Assembly: GCF_009755225.1 (NCBI RefSeq)
Contig: NZ_WQKZ01000006.1
Coordinates: forward strand, 1 to 64,000
Length of the DNA stretch: 64,000 nucleotides
Source: Hymenobacter ginkgonis
GTDB lineage: Bacteria > Bacteroidota > Bacteroidia > Cytophagales > Hymenobacteraceae
Direction of reading: 5' to 3'
In this document: positions 1 to 8,573 of the stretch, one piece after another
Layout: each line of letters starts with the position of its first letter
Numbering within the stretch: the first letter of the stretch is position 1
Notes under the pieces: generated by a model
The model's database searches: none
The model's input: only the letters and a program-made list of their open reading frames with translations
Told to the model about the DNA's origin: nothing
Program-made: the position numbers and the translations under genes

Positions 1-1
1 G

Positions 2-1765
2 GTGGTCACCGACAACTTGGGCTTAGCCAGTGCGGCGGCTCAGGTGACGGTGACCGTGTCGCCAGCTGCTAACCAGGCGCCCGTAGCCAACGCGGGGGCC
101 AACTTGACCCTCACGCTGCCTACCAGCAGCACGCCGCTCGCCGGCTCGGGCACGGACGCCGATGGTACTATCAGTACCTATACCTGGAGCCAGGTGAGTG
201 GGCCGAGCACGGCCACGTTCAGCAGCAAAACGGTGGCTGCTCCCACTATCAGCCAATTAGTAGCGGGCAGCTACGTGTTCAGCTTAGTAGTGACCGACAA
301 CCTGGGCCTGGCCAGCGCGCCAGCCCAAGTAACTGTGACCGTGAATACTTGCCAACTGGCGACGCCCACAGTGGTTACTCCCCTCACTTATTGTGTGAAC
401 TCGTCAGCAAAAGCGCTTAGCACTAGTGTTACGCTAGCCAATGGAGCCACGCTCGTTATCTACACTGCCGCTACTGGGACTACTACAGTGCCAGCTACTT
501 TCCAGCCCTCAACCTCGGTTATTGGCAGCACGACCTACTACGTGTCGCAGACTATGGGTAACTGCGAAAGCTCCCGGGTAGCTATCGTGGTGAACGTTAT
601 GGCTCCGCCAACCGCCCCGGTAGTTGTTCCGGCGGCTGGTATTAGTAGCAGCAATATGGCGGCTTGGGGAGATTCCTTCACGCACGCCGAATACGGGGTA
701 TATCCCCAAACGCTGGGGCAACTCAGCGGCTACTCGGTGTACGATGGAGGGATAGGTGGTGAAACTTCGGTGCAGATTCGAGACCGCATGCTGGCCGATA
801 CGCAGAAGCACAGCTGGCCCACCATCATCTGGGCCGGGCGCAACGACTCCGATAAGCCGGACCAGGTGAAGGCTAGCATCGCTGCCATGGTTGCGTCCCT
901 ACCCCACAAAAACTACTTGGTACTCGGCATCTGCAACGGGTCTGGGGAAGGAACGGGCACGTACGGCTACGCCGTAACTACTACCCTCAACAATGGCCTG
1001 GCAGCCATCTATGGCAACCACTTCATCGATATCAGGGCGTTCCTGGTTTCGCAGTACGACCCGACCAATGCGCAGGACGTAGCCGACCACGCCGCTGATA
1101 TTCCGCCCACTTCCCTGCGCCAAGACTTCCTCCACCCCAACGTGGCAGGTTGCACCCTGATTGGCAATTACCTCTACGCCCACATCGACCAGTTGCTAAG
1201 TGCTAACTATTGCGCTGGTAGCCAAGCCGATTTGCCCAGCAACTGCGTAAAACCAGTTGCCGGCACCACGCTCCTTACCTACACCACGGCCACCGGTGGT
1301 ACGCCGATGGCTGCCAATTTCCGGCCTTCAACTGCCACCGTAGGCAACACTACCTACTACTTGGCGCAGGCCGTGGGTAGCTGCGAAAGCCCACGCACTG
1401 CTTTCACAGTGAACGTAATGAACTGCAGCAGCAGCCTAGTTAGTACTTCTACTACGGCCTACGCTACCGCAAGCGTACTCGATGCCAAATCGGCGCTGCG
1501 GGCAGCTACGGTGCTAGAGGTGGCGCCCAACCCTACCTCGGAGCAAACAACGGTTAGCTTTAGCCTGGCCCAGGCCCAGCCCTACACCCTGGACCTCTAC
1601 GATGCCACCGGGCGACTGGTGCAACACCTAGCGCAGGGCGACGCCGAAGCCGGCCTCTCATATCGCCACTCGGTAGATGCCAGTTCTTTAGGCGAGGGCC
1701 TGTACATCTTGCGGTTAGTAGCGGGCAACGCCAGCAAAACCACCCCGCTAATGGTGCGGAAGTAA
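2..1765 (+). CDS. Secreted PKD/Ig-like protein with nested SGNH hydrolase and T9SS sorting tail (5' partial)
   Basis: The gene runs in from the left edge, so its N-terminus and any signal peptide are missing. The visible 587 residues hold the end of one PKD-like repeat, a complete PKD-like repeat (about 25-115), an Ig-like module (118-200), an SGNH/GDSL hydrolase domain (about 213-402), the rest of a second Ig-like module (403-473) and a C-terminal type IX secretion sorting domain (about 503-587). Hydrolase signs are GDS (S225 as likely nucleophile), a GRND block (N281) and DFLH (D375, H378). The two PKD repeats share the string VTDNLGLASA. It is likely exported and anchored or released through the T9SS; the substrate is unknown but an ester is likely. 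A strong terminator follows. Confidence 0.85.
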   Translation: MVTDNLGLASAAAQVTVTVSPAANQAPVANAGANLTLTLPTSSTPLAGSGTDADGTISTYTWSQVSGPSTATFSSKTVAAPTISQLVAGSYVFSLVVTDNLGLASAPAQVTVTVNTCQLATPTVVTPLTYCVNSSAKALSTSVTLANGATLVIYTAATGTTTVPATFQPSTSVIGSTTYYVSQTMGNCESSRVAIVVNVMAPPTAPVVVPAAGISSSNMAAWGDSFTHAEYGVYPQTLGQLSGYSVYDGGIGGETSVQIRDRMLADTQKHSWPTIIWAGRNDSDKPDQVKASIAAMVASLPHKNYLVLGICNGSGEGTGTYGYAVTTTLNNGLAAIYGNHFIDIRAFLVSQYDPTNAQDVADHAADIPPTSLRQDFLHPNVAGCTLIGNYLYAHIDQLLSANYCAGSQADLPSNCVKPVAGTTLLTYTTATGGTPMAANFRPSTATVGNTTYYLAQAVGSCESPRTAFTVNVMNCSSSLVSTSTTAYATASVLDAKSALRAATVLEVAPNPTSEQTTVSFSLAQAQPYTLDLYDATGRLVQHLAQGDAEAGLSYRHSVDASSLGEGLYILRLVAGNASKTTPLMVRK

Positions 1766-1794
1766 GCTGCGTAGTTACCCGAATGAAGTATCCT

Positions 1795-1826
1795 AAAAAG
1801 GCCCAGCTATGCTGGGCCTTTTTTTG
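1795..1826 (+). terminator. Rho-independent terminator
   Basis: The stem aaaaaggcccagc / gctgggccttttttt has a 3-nt loop and ends in a T run, 30 bp after the stop of the SGNH/PKD gene. Confidence 0.9.
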
Positions 1827-1864
1827 GTAGGGTCAGGCGATGCGAAGGGGGTAGGCCGCCAAAC

Positions 1865-1898
1865 GAAAAAGCCCTAGCGGTGAAGCCAGGGCTTTTTC
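1865..1898. terminator. Bidirectional terminator hairpin
   Basis: Perfect arms gaaaaagccct / agggctttttc give an A-tract and a T-tract on both sides. It lies 25 bp past the 3' end of the leftward Fe-S carrier gene and can stop transcription from either side. Confidence 0.8.
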
Positions 1899-1923
1899 AA
1901 GATGTCGAATAAGTGGCTGTTGA

Positions 1924-2271
1924 CTACGCCGAAAACGACGAGCCGCAGCCGCAGGTGCTTTTTGCCTGCGGGTTATTGAAGGTGAAGCCGCGGGCGTTGA
2001 GGCCATCCTGGAAGTCAACTTCCATGCCCAGCACATACATGGCGTGCTTCTTATCCATGATGAGCTGCACGCCATCGAGGTCGTAGATTTCATCCTGGTC
2101 CTTGGCTTTGTCGAAGCCCAGCAGGTAGCTCATGCCCGAGCAGCCGCCGCCCTGCACGCCAATGCGCAGGCCATAGTCGGCGGGCACATTCTTCTCCTGA
2201 ATAATATTCTTTACTTCGACTAAAGCGCGGGCGGTGAGGCCGATAGGTGGAGCTAGAGTGGCGGTAGCCAT
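1924..2271 (-). CDS. A-type iron-sulfur cluster carrier (HesB/IscA/ErpA family)
   Basis: A 115-residue cytoplasmic protein of normal family length. It carries the three conserved cysteines of A-type carriers: C44 in GGGCSGMSY, and C107 and C109 in the STCGCGSSF tail. Proteins of this family accept Fe-S clusters from the scaffold and pass them to apo-proteins. It appears as a single gene with its own terminator and no isc/suf genes nearby, so the specific type (IscA, SufA or ErpA) cannot be decided. The ATG start gives a compact N-terminus. Confidence 0.9.
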   Translation of the reverse strand: MATATLAPPIGLTARALVEVKNIIQEKNVPADYGLRIGVQGGGCSGMSYLLGFDKAKDQDEIYDLDGVQLIMDKKHAMYVLGMEVDFQDGLNARGFTFNNPQAKSTCGCGSSFSA

Positions 2272-2409
2272 AGCGGTGCTGATTTAGAATGAATGTAGAT
2301 AAGACAAATATACATCGGCCAAGCATGCCAGCCGGTTATTTAAACAGCAGAGGCGGGGCTACGGTTCACGGTGTAAGTTTGTAGTCCTTATTGATTATTT
2401 AGTTCTTAC

Positions 2410-2946
2410 ATGGACAGTACCACCTATCTCTTCGACCTGCTCAAAACCATTTTGCCTGCCATTATTGTGGCCGGCGCCATTTTCCTACTCTTCCGCCAGT
2501 ACCTAGAAAAAGAGCAGCAGCGCCGGCTCATCGAACTGCGCCTCGATGCTACCAAGACTACCCTACCCCTGCGCTTGCAGGCCTATGAGCGCGTGACGCT
2601 GTTTTTGGAGCGCATTTCGCCTAATAATATCTTAGTGCGGCTGGGCAGCGCCGGTCAAAGCGCAGCCGACTACCACCGCCTGTTGCAACAGGAAATTCGG
2701 GCCGAGTTTGAGCACAATTTTTCGCAGCAGCTCTACATTAGCCCCGAAGCTTGGGCCCACGTGAAGCAAGCCAAGGAGAACGTGCTCACGGCCGTTAATC
2801 GCGCATTTCATGGCCTGAGCAACCCTACCCAGCTGCGCGGCACCGAGCTAGCCAAACGCATCCTAGAAGGCCTAATGACCGATGCCGTTGACCCCACCGC
2901 CCAAGCCCTGGAGGTGGTGCGCAACGAAGCTTCCCGGTTATTTTAA
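2410..2946 (+). CDS. Membrane-anchored protein of unknown function, Bacteroidota-specific type
   Basis: A 178-residue protein with one N-terminal transmembrane segment (about 11-28, LLKTILPAIIVAGAIFLLF) followed by a charged, largely helical cytoplasmic part. It resembles short conserved Bacteroidota proteins annotated only as domains of unknown function. There are no catalytic motifs. It ends 45 bp before the deoxyribonucleotidase gene and may be cotranscribed with it. Confidence 0.75.
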   Translation: MDSTTYLFDLLKTILPAIIVAGAIFLLFRQYLEKEQQRRLIELRLDATKTTLPLRLQAYERVTLFLERISPNNILVRLGSAGQSAADYHRLLQQEIRAEFEHNFSQQLYISPEAWAHVKQAKENVLTAVNRAFHGLSNPTQLRGTELAKRILEGLMTDAVDPTAQALEVVRNEASRLF

Positions 2947-2991
2947 CCTGGCAGGCCCAACTCTGGTGGCAGTTAGTGGTTGGTATTTGTA

Positions 2992-3525
2992 ATGATGACA
3001 AAGAAGCGAATAGCCGTAGACATGGATGAGGTAATGGCCGATTCCATCGCCCGGTTTCAAGAATGGTACGGGCGCGATTTTCAACTCGAATTAACCCTCG
3101 AAGCCCTGCACGGCAAAAGCGCCGCCGATGCGGTGGCGCCCGAGCACCAGCCCGCCCTGCGGGCCTACCCCAACGCGGTGGGTTTTTTTCGCGATTTGCC
3201 CGTTATCAAGGACAGCCAGCGGGTATTGCAGGAGTTAGCGCAGCGCTATGAGATTTTCATCGCTACCGCGGCCATGGAATTCCCTAATTCCTTTCTCGAC
3301 AAGTACCAGTGGCTGCAGCGGCATTTTGCTTTTATTCCGTGGCCCAACTACGTGTTTTGTGGCGACAAAAGCATTATTAACGCCGATTACCTCATCGACG
3401 ATAACGCCTACAATTTCGACAACTTCCGGGGCGAAGGGCTGCTATTTAATGCGCCGCACAATGCGCACGAAACCCGCTACCGCCGCGTGCACAGCTGGCA
3501 GGAAATAGCCGAGATTTTGCTGTAA
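2992..3525 (+). CDS. 5'(3')-deoxyribonucleotidase-like HAD phosphatase (NT5C type)
   Basis: The start is set at the ATG pair at 2992 (MMTKKRIAVDMDEVMAD); a TTG 12 bp upstream is in frame but less likely. The N-terminal DMDEV motif (D10 nucleophile, D12 acid/base) marks a HAD phosphatase, and the layout fits the NT5C family (PF06941), which removes phosphate from deoxyribonucleoside monophosphates. A later DYLIDDNAYN string fits the metal-binding HAD motif IV. The size of 177 residues is normal. It probably helps balance dNTP pools. Confidence 0.85.
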   Translation: MMTKKRIAVDMDEVMADSIARFQEWYGRDFQLELTLEALHGKSAADAVAPEHQPALRAYPNAVGFFRDLPVIKDSQRVLQELAQRYEIFIATAAMEFPNSFLDKYQWLQRHFAFIPWPNYVFCGDKSIINADYLIDDNAYNFDNFRGEGLLFNAPHNAHETRYRRVHSWQEIAEILL

Positions 3526-3548
3526 ACTGCCAGCATAAATAACTAAAG

Positions 3549-3651
3549 AGGCCGTCGTGCTGAGCTTGCCGAAGCATCCCTATTGCACCGTAGGAGTTAC
3601 TACCCCTAGTGGCGCGAGCGAGATGCTTTGGTAAGCTTAGCACGACGGCCT
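3549..3651. repeat. Dispersed palindromic repeat, copy R1
   Basis: Arms at 3549-3578 and 3622-3651 pair over 30 positions. The only three departures from complementarity are G opposite T, tolerated as G:U in RNA. It lies between the converging deoxyribonucleotidase and bshA genes and belongs to the family shared with R2-R5 and R7-R9. It probably acts as a bidirectional terminator. Confidence 0.85.
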
Positions 3652-3667
3652 TTATTCTGCCTGTTGC

Positions 3668-4807
3668 CTACCGCACCTGCAGCGCGGCTAGCTGCCCGGC
3701 GCGCTCGTAGCAAGCCTCGTAGAGCGGCACAATATTGCCCACGGCAAACTCCTCGGCGCGGGCGCGGGCGGCGGCTTTGAAGCGGGGTAGGTTCTCGTCG
3801 GCCAGCACGAAGAGCGCATTTTTGACCATGTCTTCCACGTCGCCAATGTCGCTAAGCATGCCAGTTACGTTGTGTACGTTCAGCTCGGGAATGCCGCCGG
3901 CGTTGGTGCTCACCACGGGCACTTCGCAGGCCATGGCTTCGAGGGCGGCGAGACCGAAGCTCTCATTTTCGGAAGGCATCAGGAACAGGTCGCCCACGCT
4001 GAGAACTTCCTCCACGGCTTCGAGCTTGCCCAGGAAGCGAATGTCGCGCTGGCAGTCGAGGTCGCGGGCCAGCTTTTCCATGCGCGAGCGGTCGGGCCCG
4101 TCGCCCACAAGCAGCAGTTTGGCCGGAATAACCTGACGCACACCGCAAAAAATGCGCAGCACGTCTTCGACGCGCTTCACGGAGCGGAAATTGCTGGTAT
4201 GGATAAGCAACTTTTCACCTTCGGGCGCAATAGCAGCCCGGAAGTGGCTCTTTTCCTGTTTCTTAAAGCGATGTAGGTCGATGAAATTCGGAATGACTTC
4301 CACCTTACGCTCTACAGGGAAGTACTCGTAGGTTTCGCGCCGCAAATCGGCCGATACGGCCGTCACGCCGTCGCTCTCGTTGATGCTGAACGTAACCACC
4401 GGCTCGTAGCTGGCATCCTTACCCACGAGGGTAATGTCGGTGCCGTGCAGCGTGGTCACGACGGGCACCGTGATGCCCCGCGAGCGTAGAATCTGCTTGG
4501 CCAGGTACGCCGCCGAGGCGTGCGGAATGGCGTAGTGAACGTGCAGTACGTCAAGCTTTTCGTTCTGCACAATATCCACCATCTTGCTAGCCAGCGCCGA
4601 CTCGTAGGGTGGAAATTGAAAGAGGGGGTAGGTGGGCACGTACACCTCGTGATAAAAGAGGTTTTCGTTGAAGAAATCGAGCCGCACCGGCTGGCTGTAG
4701 GTAATAAAGTGGACGCGATGGCCGCGTTGGGCCAGGGCTTTGCCCAGTTCGGTGGCCACCACGCCGGAGCCGCCAAAAGTGGGATAACAAACGATGCCGA
4801 TGTTCAT
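3668..4807 (-). CDS. bshA: N-acetyl-alpha-D-glucosaminyl L-malate synthase (bacillithiol pathway)
   Basis: A 379-residue GT4 glycosyltransferase with GT-B fold. The N-terminus MNIGIVCYPTFGGSGVVATE and the string HVHYAIPHASAAYLAKQ are diagnostic of BshA. It joins GlcNAc from UDP-GlcNAc to L-malate, the first step of bacillithiol synthesis in the cytosol. The donor-site ENESFGLAALEAMA motif of GT4 enzymes is intact. No other bsh gene is visible. Two overlapping CCTACCCC motifs (sense strand) lie 5-18 nt upstream of the start. Confidence 0.93.
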   Translation of the reverse strand: MNIGIVCYPTFGGSGVVATELGKALAQRGHRVHFITYSQPVRLDFFNENLFYHEVYVPTYPLFQFPPYESALASKMVDIVQNEKLDVLHVHYAIPHASAAYLAKQILRSRGITVPVVTTLHGTDITLVGKDASYEPVVTFSINESDGVTAVSADLRRETYEYFPVERKVEVIPNFIDLHRFKKQEKSHFRAAIAPEGEKLLIHTSNFRSVKRVEDVLRIFCGVRQVIPAKLLLVGDGPDRSRMEKLARDLDCQRDIRFLGKLEAVEEVLSVGDLFLMPSENESFGLAALEAMACEVPVVSTNAGGIPELNVHNVTGMLSDIGDVEDMVKNALFVLADENLPRFKAAARARAEEFAVGNIVPLYEACYERAGQLAALQVR

Positions 4808-4971
4808 GCGAGGGGTAGGGGTAGGCGAGGGGCTAACCGGAATCTGCCGTGGATGTTGGCCGCAACCCTGCGCGCCGGGTCTGCGCCTTTACGTGCGCAC
4901 GTACCAAAACAGCCACTAACCTACTGGCGTAGCCGCGTAGCTTTAGCCAAATATTTCTTGTTGATTTCCTA

Positions 4972-6768
4972 ATGAAGCATTTTTTACTAGCAGGTTGCCT
5001 CGCGGCGGCGTGGGCGGTGCCGGCCGCGGCCCAGCCCACGCGGGCCAACGCGCCCCGCGCTGCCGCGGCCGCATCGTCGCCGCTGGCCGCGCTGTTTATC
5101 AATTACTGGGAGGAGCAGGCGCGGCTGTTTCCCTTGCAAGCCACTGCGCAGGGCGACAACCGCTACAACGACCAACTGCCCAATGACCAGACCCAGGCGT
5201 TTCGGCAGCAGCTTCAGACTATGTACCAGCGGTACCAAACGCAGCTGCGAAAAATTGACCGCACCAAGCTCAACGCCAACGACCAAACCAGTTTCGACAT
5301 CTTCGATTACGACCTGGCAATGAGCCTAGCCGAACTGCAGCAGCCACATTGGATGATGCCTTTCAACCAAGTCAGTGGCCTGCCCAGTTCGCTAGGGCAG
5401 CTAGGGGCGGGCACGGGCGCGCAGCCGTTCAAAACCACCCAGGACTACCGCAACTGGCTGGGCCGCGCCCACGCCTTTCCGGTGTGGGCCGATTCAGCCA
5501 TCAGTAACTTTCGCCGCGGCATGAAGGCGGGGATAGTACTGCCCAAAGCACTGGTGGTGAAGATGATTCCGCAGCTGCAATCGTTCGTAGTCACAAACCC
5601 TACGGCCAACCTGTTTTATGGGCCGGTGGCGAAGTTCCCAGCGGGTGTGCCAGCGGCCGAGCAGCCACAATTGGTGGCGGCCTACCGCCAAGCTATTCAG
5701 CAAGACCTGGTGCCGAGCTACCAGAAGCTGGCGCAGTTTCTGGAAACCGAATACCTGCCTCAAGCCCGCGCCAGCAGCGGCATTGGAGCGGTGCCCGGCG
5801 GGGCAGCCATGTACGTTTACAGGGTAAAAAGAGCCACGACGACCGATAAAACGCCGGCTGAAATCTACCAGACGGGTCTAAGCGAAGTGCAGCGCATCCG
5901 CACCGCGATGGAGCAGGTGAAGCAGCAGGTGGGCTTTCAGGGCGACCTTGATGCGTTCTTCGTCTACATGCGCATCGACCCCAAGTTCCGGCCCTTCAAA
6001 ACGCCCGAGGAAGTGCTGGCCGTGTACCGCGGCGTGCTGACGCGCATTTCGCCCAACCTGCCCAAGCTGTTTGGCAAGACCCCCAAAGCGGGGTTTGAAG
6101 TGCGCGAAGTCGATAAATTTCTTGAAGCGTCGGCGTCGGCTAGCTACAGCCGGGCGGCCCCCGACGGCTCGCGGCCGGGCATTTTCAACGTGCCCATTCC
6201 CGATGCCACGCAGTACAATGTGACGCGGGGCATGGATGCCCTTTTTCTGCACGAGGCCATTCCGGGCCACCACTACCAGATTGCCTTGCAGCAGGAAAAT
6301 ACGAGCTTGCCCAAGTTTCGGCAGCTAGGAGGGTATAGCGCCTACACCGAGGGCTGGGGCCTCTACGCCGAATCGCTAGGCAAGGAGCTGGGCGTTTATA
6401 CCGACCCCTACCAACAAATAGGCGCGCTCAATACCGAGATTCACCGGGCCATTCGCCTGGTAGTTGATGTGGGCCTGCACACCGGCAAGCTCACCCGCGA
6501 AGAGGCTATCCAGTACATGATGGCCAACGAGCCCATTGATACCCAACGGGCCACCGCCGAAATAGAGCGCTACATGGCCTGGCCCGGCCAGGCGCTGGCC
6601 TACAAAACGGGCCAGCTCAAAATTCAGGAGCTGCGCACCAAGTACGAAAAGCAGTTAGGGTCGAAGTTCGACTTGCGGGCCTTCCACGACCAGCTGCTGG
6701 CAGGTGGGGCCATGCCCCTGGCCGTGCTGGAGAAAACAATGGACGCTTGGGCCGCCCGGCAAAAGTGA
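4972..6768 (+). CDS. Secreted DUF885 family protein, putative metallo-hydrolase
   Basis: A 598-residue protein with a signal peptide (MKHFLLAGCLAAAWAVPAAAQ). The DUF885 hallmark HEAIPGHH (residues 427-434) is a zinc-peptidase-like motif; a downstream EGWGLYAE string supplies a likely third ligand. Full length for the family. It is likely a periplasmic or surface peptidase or hydrolase; the natural substrate is unknown. It diverges from bshA, 164 bp apart, and is followed by repeat R2. Confidence 0.88.
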   Translation: MKHFLLAGCLAAAWAVPAAAQPTRANAPRAAAAASSPLAALFINYWEEQARLFPLQATAQGDNRYNDQLPNDQTQAFRQQLQTMYQRYQTQLRKIDRTKLNANDQTSFDIFDYDLAMSLAELQQPHWMMPFNQVSGLPSSLGQLGAGTGAQPFKTTQDYRNWLGRAHAFPVWADSAISNFRRGMKAGIVLPKALVVKMIPQLQSFVVTNPTANLFYGPVAKFPAGVPAAEQPQLVAAYRQAIQQDLVPSYQKLAQFLETEYLPQARASSGIGAVPGGAAMYVYRVKRATTTDKTPAEIYQTGLSEVQRIRTAMEQVKQQVGFQGDLDAFFVYMRIDPKFRPFKTPEEVLAVYRGVLTRISPNLPKLFGKTPKAGFEVREVDKFLEASASASYSRAAPDGSRPGIFNVPIPDATQYNVTRGMDALFLHEAIPGHHYQIALQQENTSLPKFRQLGGYSAYTEGWGLYAESLGKELGVYTDPYQQIGALNTEIHRAIRLVVDVGLHTGKLTREEAIQYMMANEPIDTQRATAEIERYMAWPGQALAYKTGQLKIQELRTKYEKQLGSKFDLRAFHDQLLAGGAMPLAVLEKTMDAWAARQK

Positions 6769-6793
6769 TTTTAGCCAATAAATACAACTGTCA

Positions 6794-6894
6794 AGACCGT
6801 TAGCTGAGCCCCGCAAAGCATCTTGCGAGGGGGTAGTAAAATAATCGTTTAACGAGGCGAGCGAGATGCTTCGCGGGGCTCAGCAGGACGGTCT
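6794..6894. repeat. Dispersed palindromic repeat, copy R2
   Basis: The arm at 6794-6826 pairs imperfectly with 6861-6894. The middle stem reads GAGCCCCGCAAAGC on one side and GCTTCGCGGGGCTC on the other, different from R1 but mutually complementary. It lies between two rightward genes. Confidence 0.8.
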
Positions 6895-6918
6895 ATCTAA
6901 ATAAATTTTTTAACACTC

Positions 6919-8427
6919 ATGAAACACAAATTCCTCTTCCTGGCAGCTTTGGCGCTGGCGGCGCCCCTAGTGGGCCAGGCCCAGCAAAAAACCAAAGTCA
7001 AGGTGAAGCCAGCTACGGCCGCCAGCTCTTCCACCAACGCCGAAAGTGCCATTAAGGAAGCTGATATTAAACGCGACCTGTTTGCGCTGGCCGGCGACCA
7101 CTTTCGGGGCCGCGAGGGCGGCACGCTCGACGAGCTAAAAGCCTCGGTATGGCTGGCCGACCAGATTCGGGCCACCGGCATGTTGCCGGCCGGCGATGAT
7201 GGTACCTACTTCCAGTGGTTTCATCTGCAGCGCACCCGCCTCACGAAGGCTAGCACGCTGCGTATTGGCTCCCACGAAATCAAACTGAACCAAGACGGCG
7301 CGGTGACGGCGCCCACCAACGCCAGCGTGAACGCCCCGCTGGTGTACGTAGGCACCGGCTCACCCGCCGAGCTTGCCAAAGTCGACGTGAAAGGAAAGGC
7401 CGTAGCCGTGCAGATTGCCGGCGCTCCTACCGACGGTATTAGCTACCGACGCTACGTGTTTGGCAAGTTTGCCGGGCAGGCTGGCGAGCTGACCAAGGCC
7501 GGTGCGGTGGCCGTAGTGTTTGTGTCAGATGCGCCTTCCCAGGCCCTCTACGACCATTGGAGCCACGTGTATGAGCGCGGGCGCTATAGCCTGCCCGGTG
7601 TGGCCAGCACCAGAGTAGTGAGCACGCCGCCCGTGATGTGGCTACCAGCCAGCGCGGCCAGCTGGGTGCAGCAGCCCGGCCAGCAGCTTATCGCCAATCT
7701 GCAGGTGGAAAGCTTCCAGTACCCGTCGGTCAACATCGTGGCCAAGATGCCGGGCACCGATGCGCAGCTGAAAAACGAGTACGTCCTCTTCAGCACCCAC
7801 CAGGACCACGACGGCGTGCGGGCGCCCATTGCCGGCGATTCTATCTATAACGGGGCCGACGATAATGCCACTGGCTGCGCGGCGCTGCTCGCCATTATGC
7901 GGGCCTTTAAGCAGCAGCCGGCTCGCCGCTCGGCGCTCTTCGTGTACCAGGGTTCGGAAGAGCGCGGGCTGATTGGTTCTACCTACTTCTCGGCTCACCC
8001 TACCGTGCCGCAATCCAGCATTGTGGCGGTTTTAAATGCTGAAATGATGGGCCGCAACGCCCCCGACAGCGCGGCGCTGCTAGGCTCGACTCCGCCCCAC
8101 ATGAACTCGTCGGACCTCGTTAAAATGGCCCTAGCAGCCAACCAGGCCGGCCCCAAATTCAAGCTCGATACCGAGTGGGACAAGCCGACTCACCCCGAGG
8201 GCTGGTACTTCCGCTCCGACCACCTGCCGTATGCGCGGCTAGGCATCCCGGCCATCATGTACACCTCGCTGCTGCATGTGGACTACCATACCCCGCGCGA
8301 CGAGCCCCAGCGCATCGACTACAATAAGCTCCTGCACATGACCCAGTGGGTGTACCTCACCGGCTGGGCCGTAGCCAACCGTACTGCGCCGCCCGCCCGC
8401 GAGCCCGGCTTCAAGCTGGAACGGTAG
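6919..8427 (+). CDS. Secreted M28 family zinc metallopeptidase
   Basis: 502 residues with signal peptide (MKHKFLFLAALALAAPLVGQAQ). The M28 metal-site motifs appear in order: STHQDHDG (His and Asp), NGADDNATG (bridging Asp), SEERGLIG (catalytic and ligand Glu), NAEMMGRN, and a late DYHTPRD (His). A PA-like insert lies between the N-terminal strand and the catalytic core, as in other secreted M28 aminopeptidases. It probably releases N-terminal residues from peptides in the periplasm or outside. A long hairpin follows. Confidence 0.92.
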   Translation: MKHKFLFLAALALAAPLVGQAQQKTKVKVKPATAASSSTNAESAIKEADIKRDLFALAGDHFRGREGGTLDELKASVWLADQIRATGMLPAGDDGTYFQWFHLQRTRLTKASTLRIGSHEIKLNQDGAVTAPTNASVNAPLVYVGTGSPAELAKVDVKGKAVAVQIAGAPTDGISYRRYVFGKFAGQAGELTKAGAVAVVFVSDAPSQALYDHWSHVYERGRYSLPGVASTRVVSTPPVMWLPASAASWVQQPGQQLIANLQVESFQYPSVNIVAKMPGTDAQLKNEYVLFSTHQDHDGVRAPIAGDSIYNGADDNATGCAALLAIMRAFKQQPARRSALFVYQGSEERGLIGSTYFSAHPTVPQSSIVAVLNAEMMGRNAPDSAALLGSTPPHMNSSDLVKMALAANQAGPKFKLDTEWDKPTHPEGWYFRSDHLPYARLGIPAIMYTSLLHVDYHTPRDEPQRIDYNKLLHMTQWVYLTGWAVANRTAPPAREPGFKLER

Positions 8428-8437
8428 GGTAGGAGCT

Positions 8438-8497
8438 ACACGCAAAAGCGTCTTTAAACCAGGTATATCTACTTGGTTTAAAGACGCTTTTGCGTGT
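8438..8497 (+). terminator. Long hairpin terminator
   Basis: Perfect 23-bp arms (8438-8460 and 8475-8497) around a 14-nt loop, 11 bp after the M28 stop codon. No long T tract follows. Confidence 0.75.
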
Positions 8498-8573
8498 GGT
8501 GTTAGGGCGTAGGCTTTATTTGTGGCTGGGGATGAATAATTTATTCTCGTGCACTACTCTATCAGCACAGTTG

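Noticed and set aside
2980..2991. TTG start giving MVFV before the deoxyribonucleotidase
   Set aside because: Two ATG codons follow immediately, and the catalytic DMDEV motif is at the usual distance from them.
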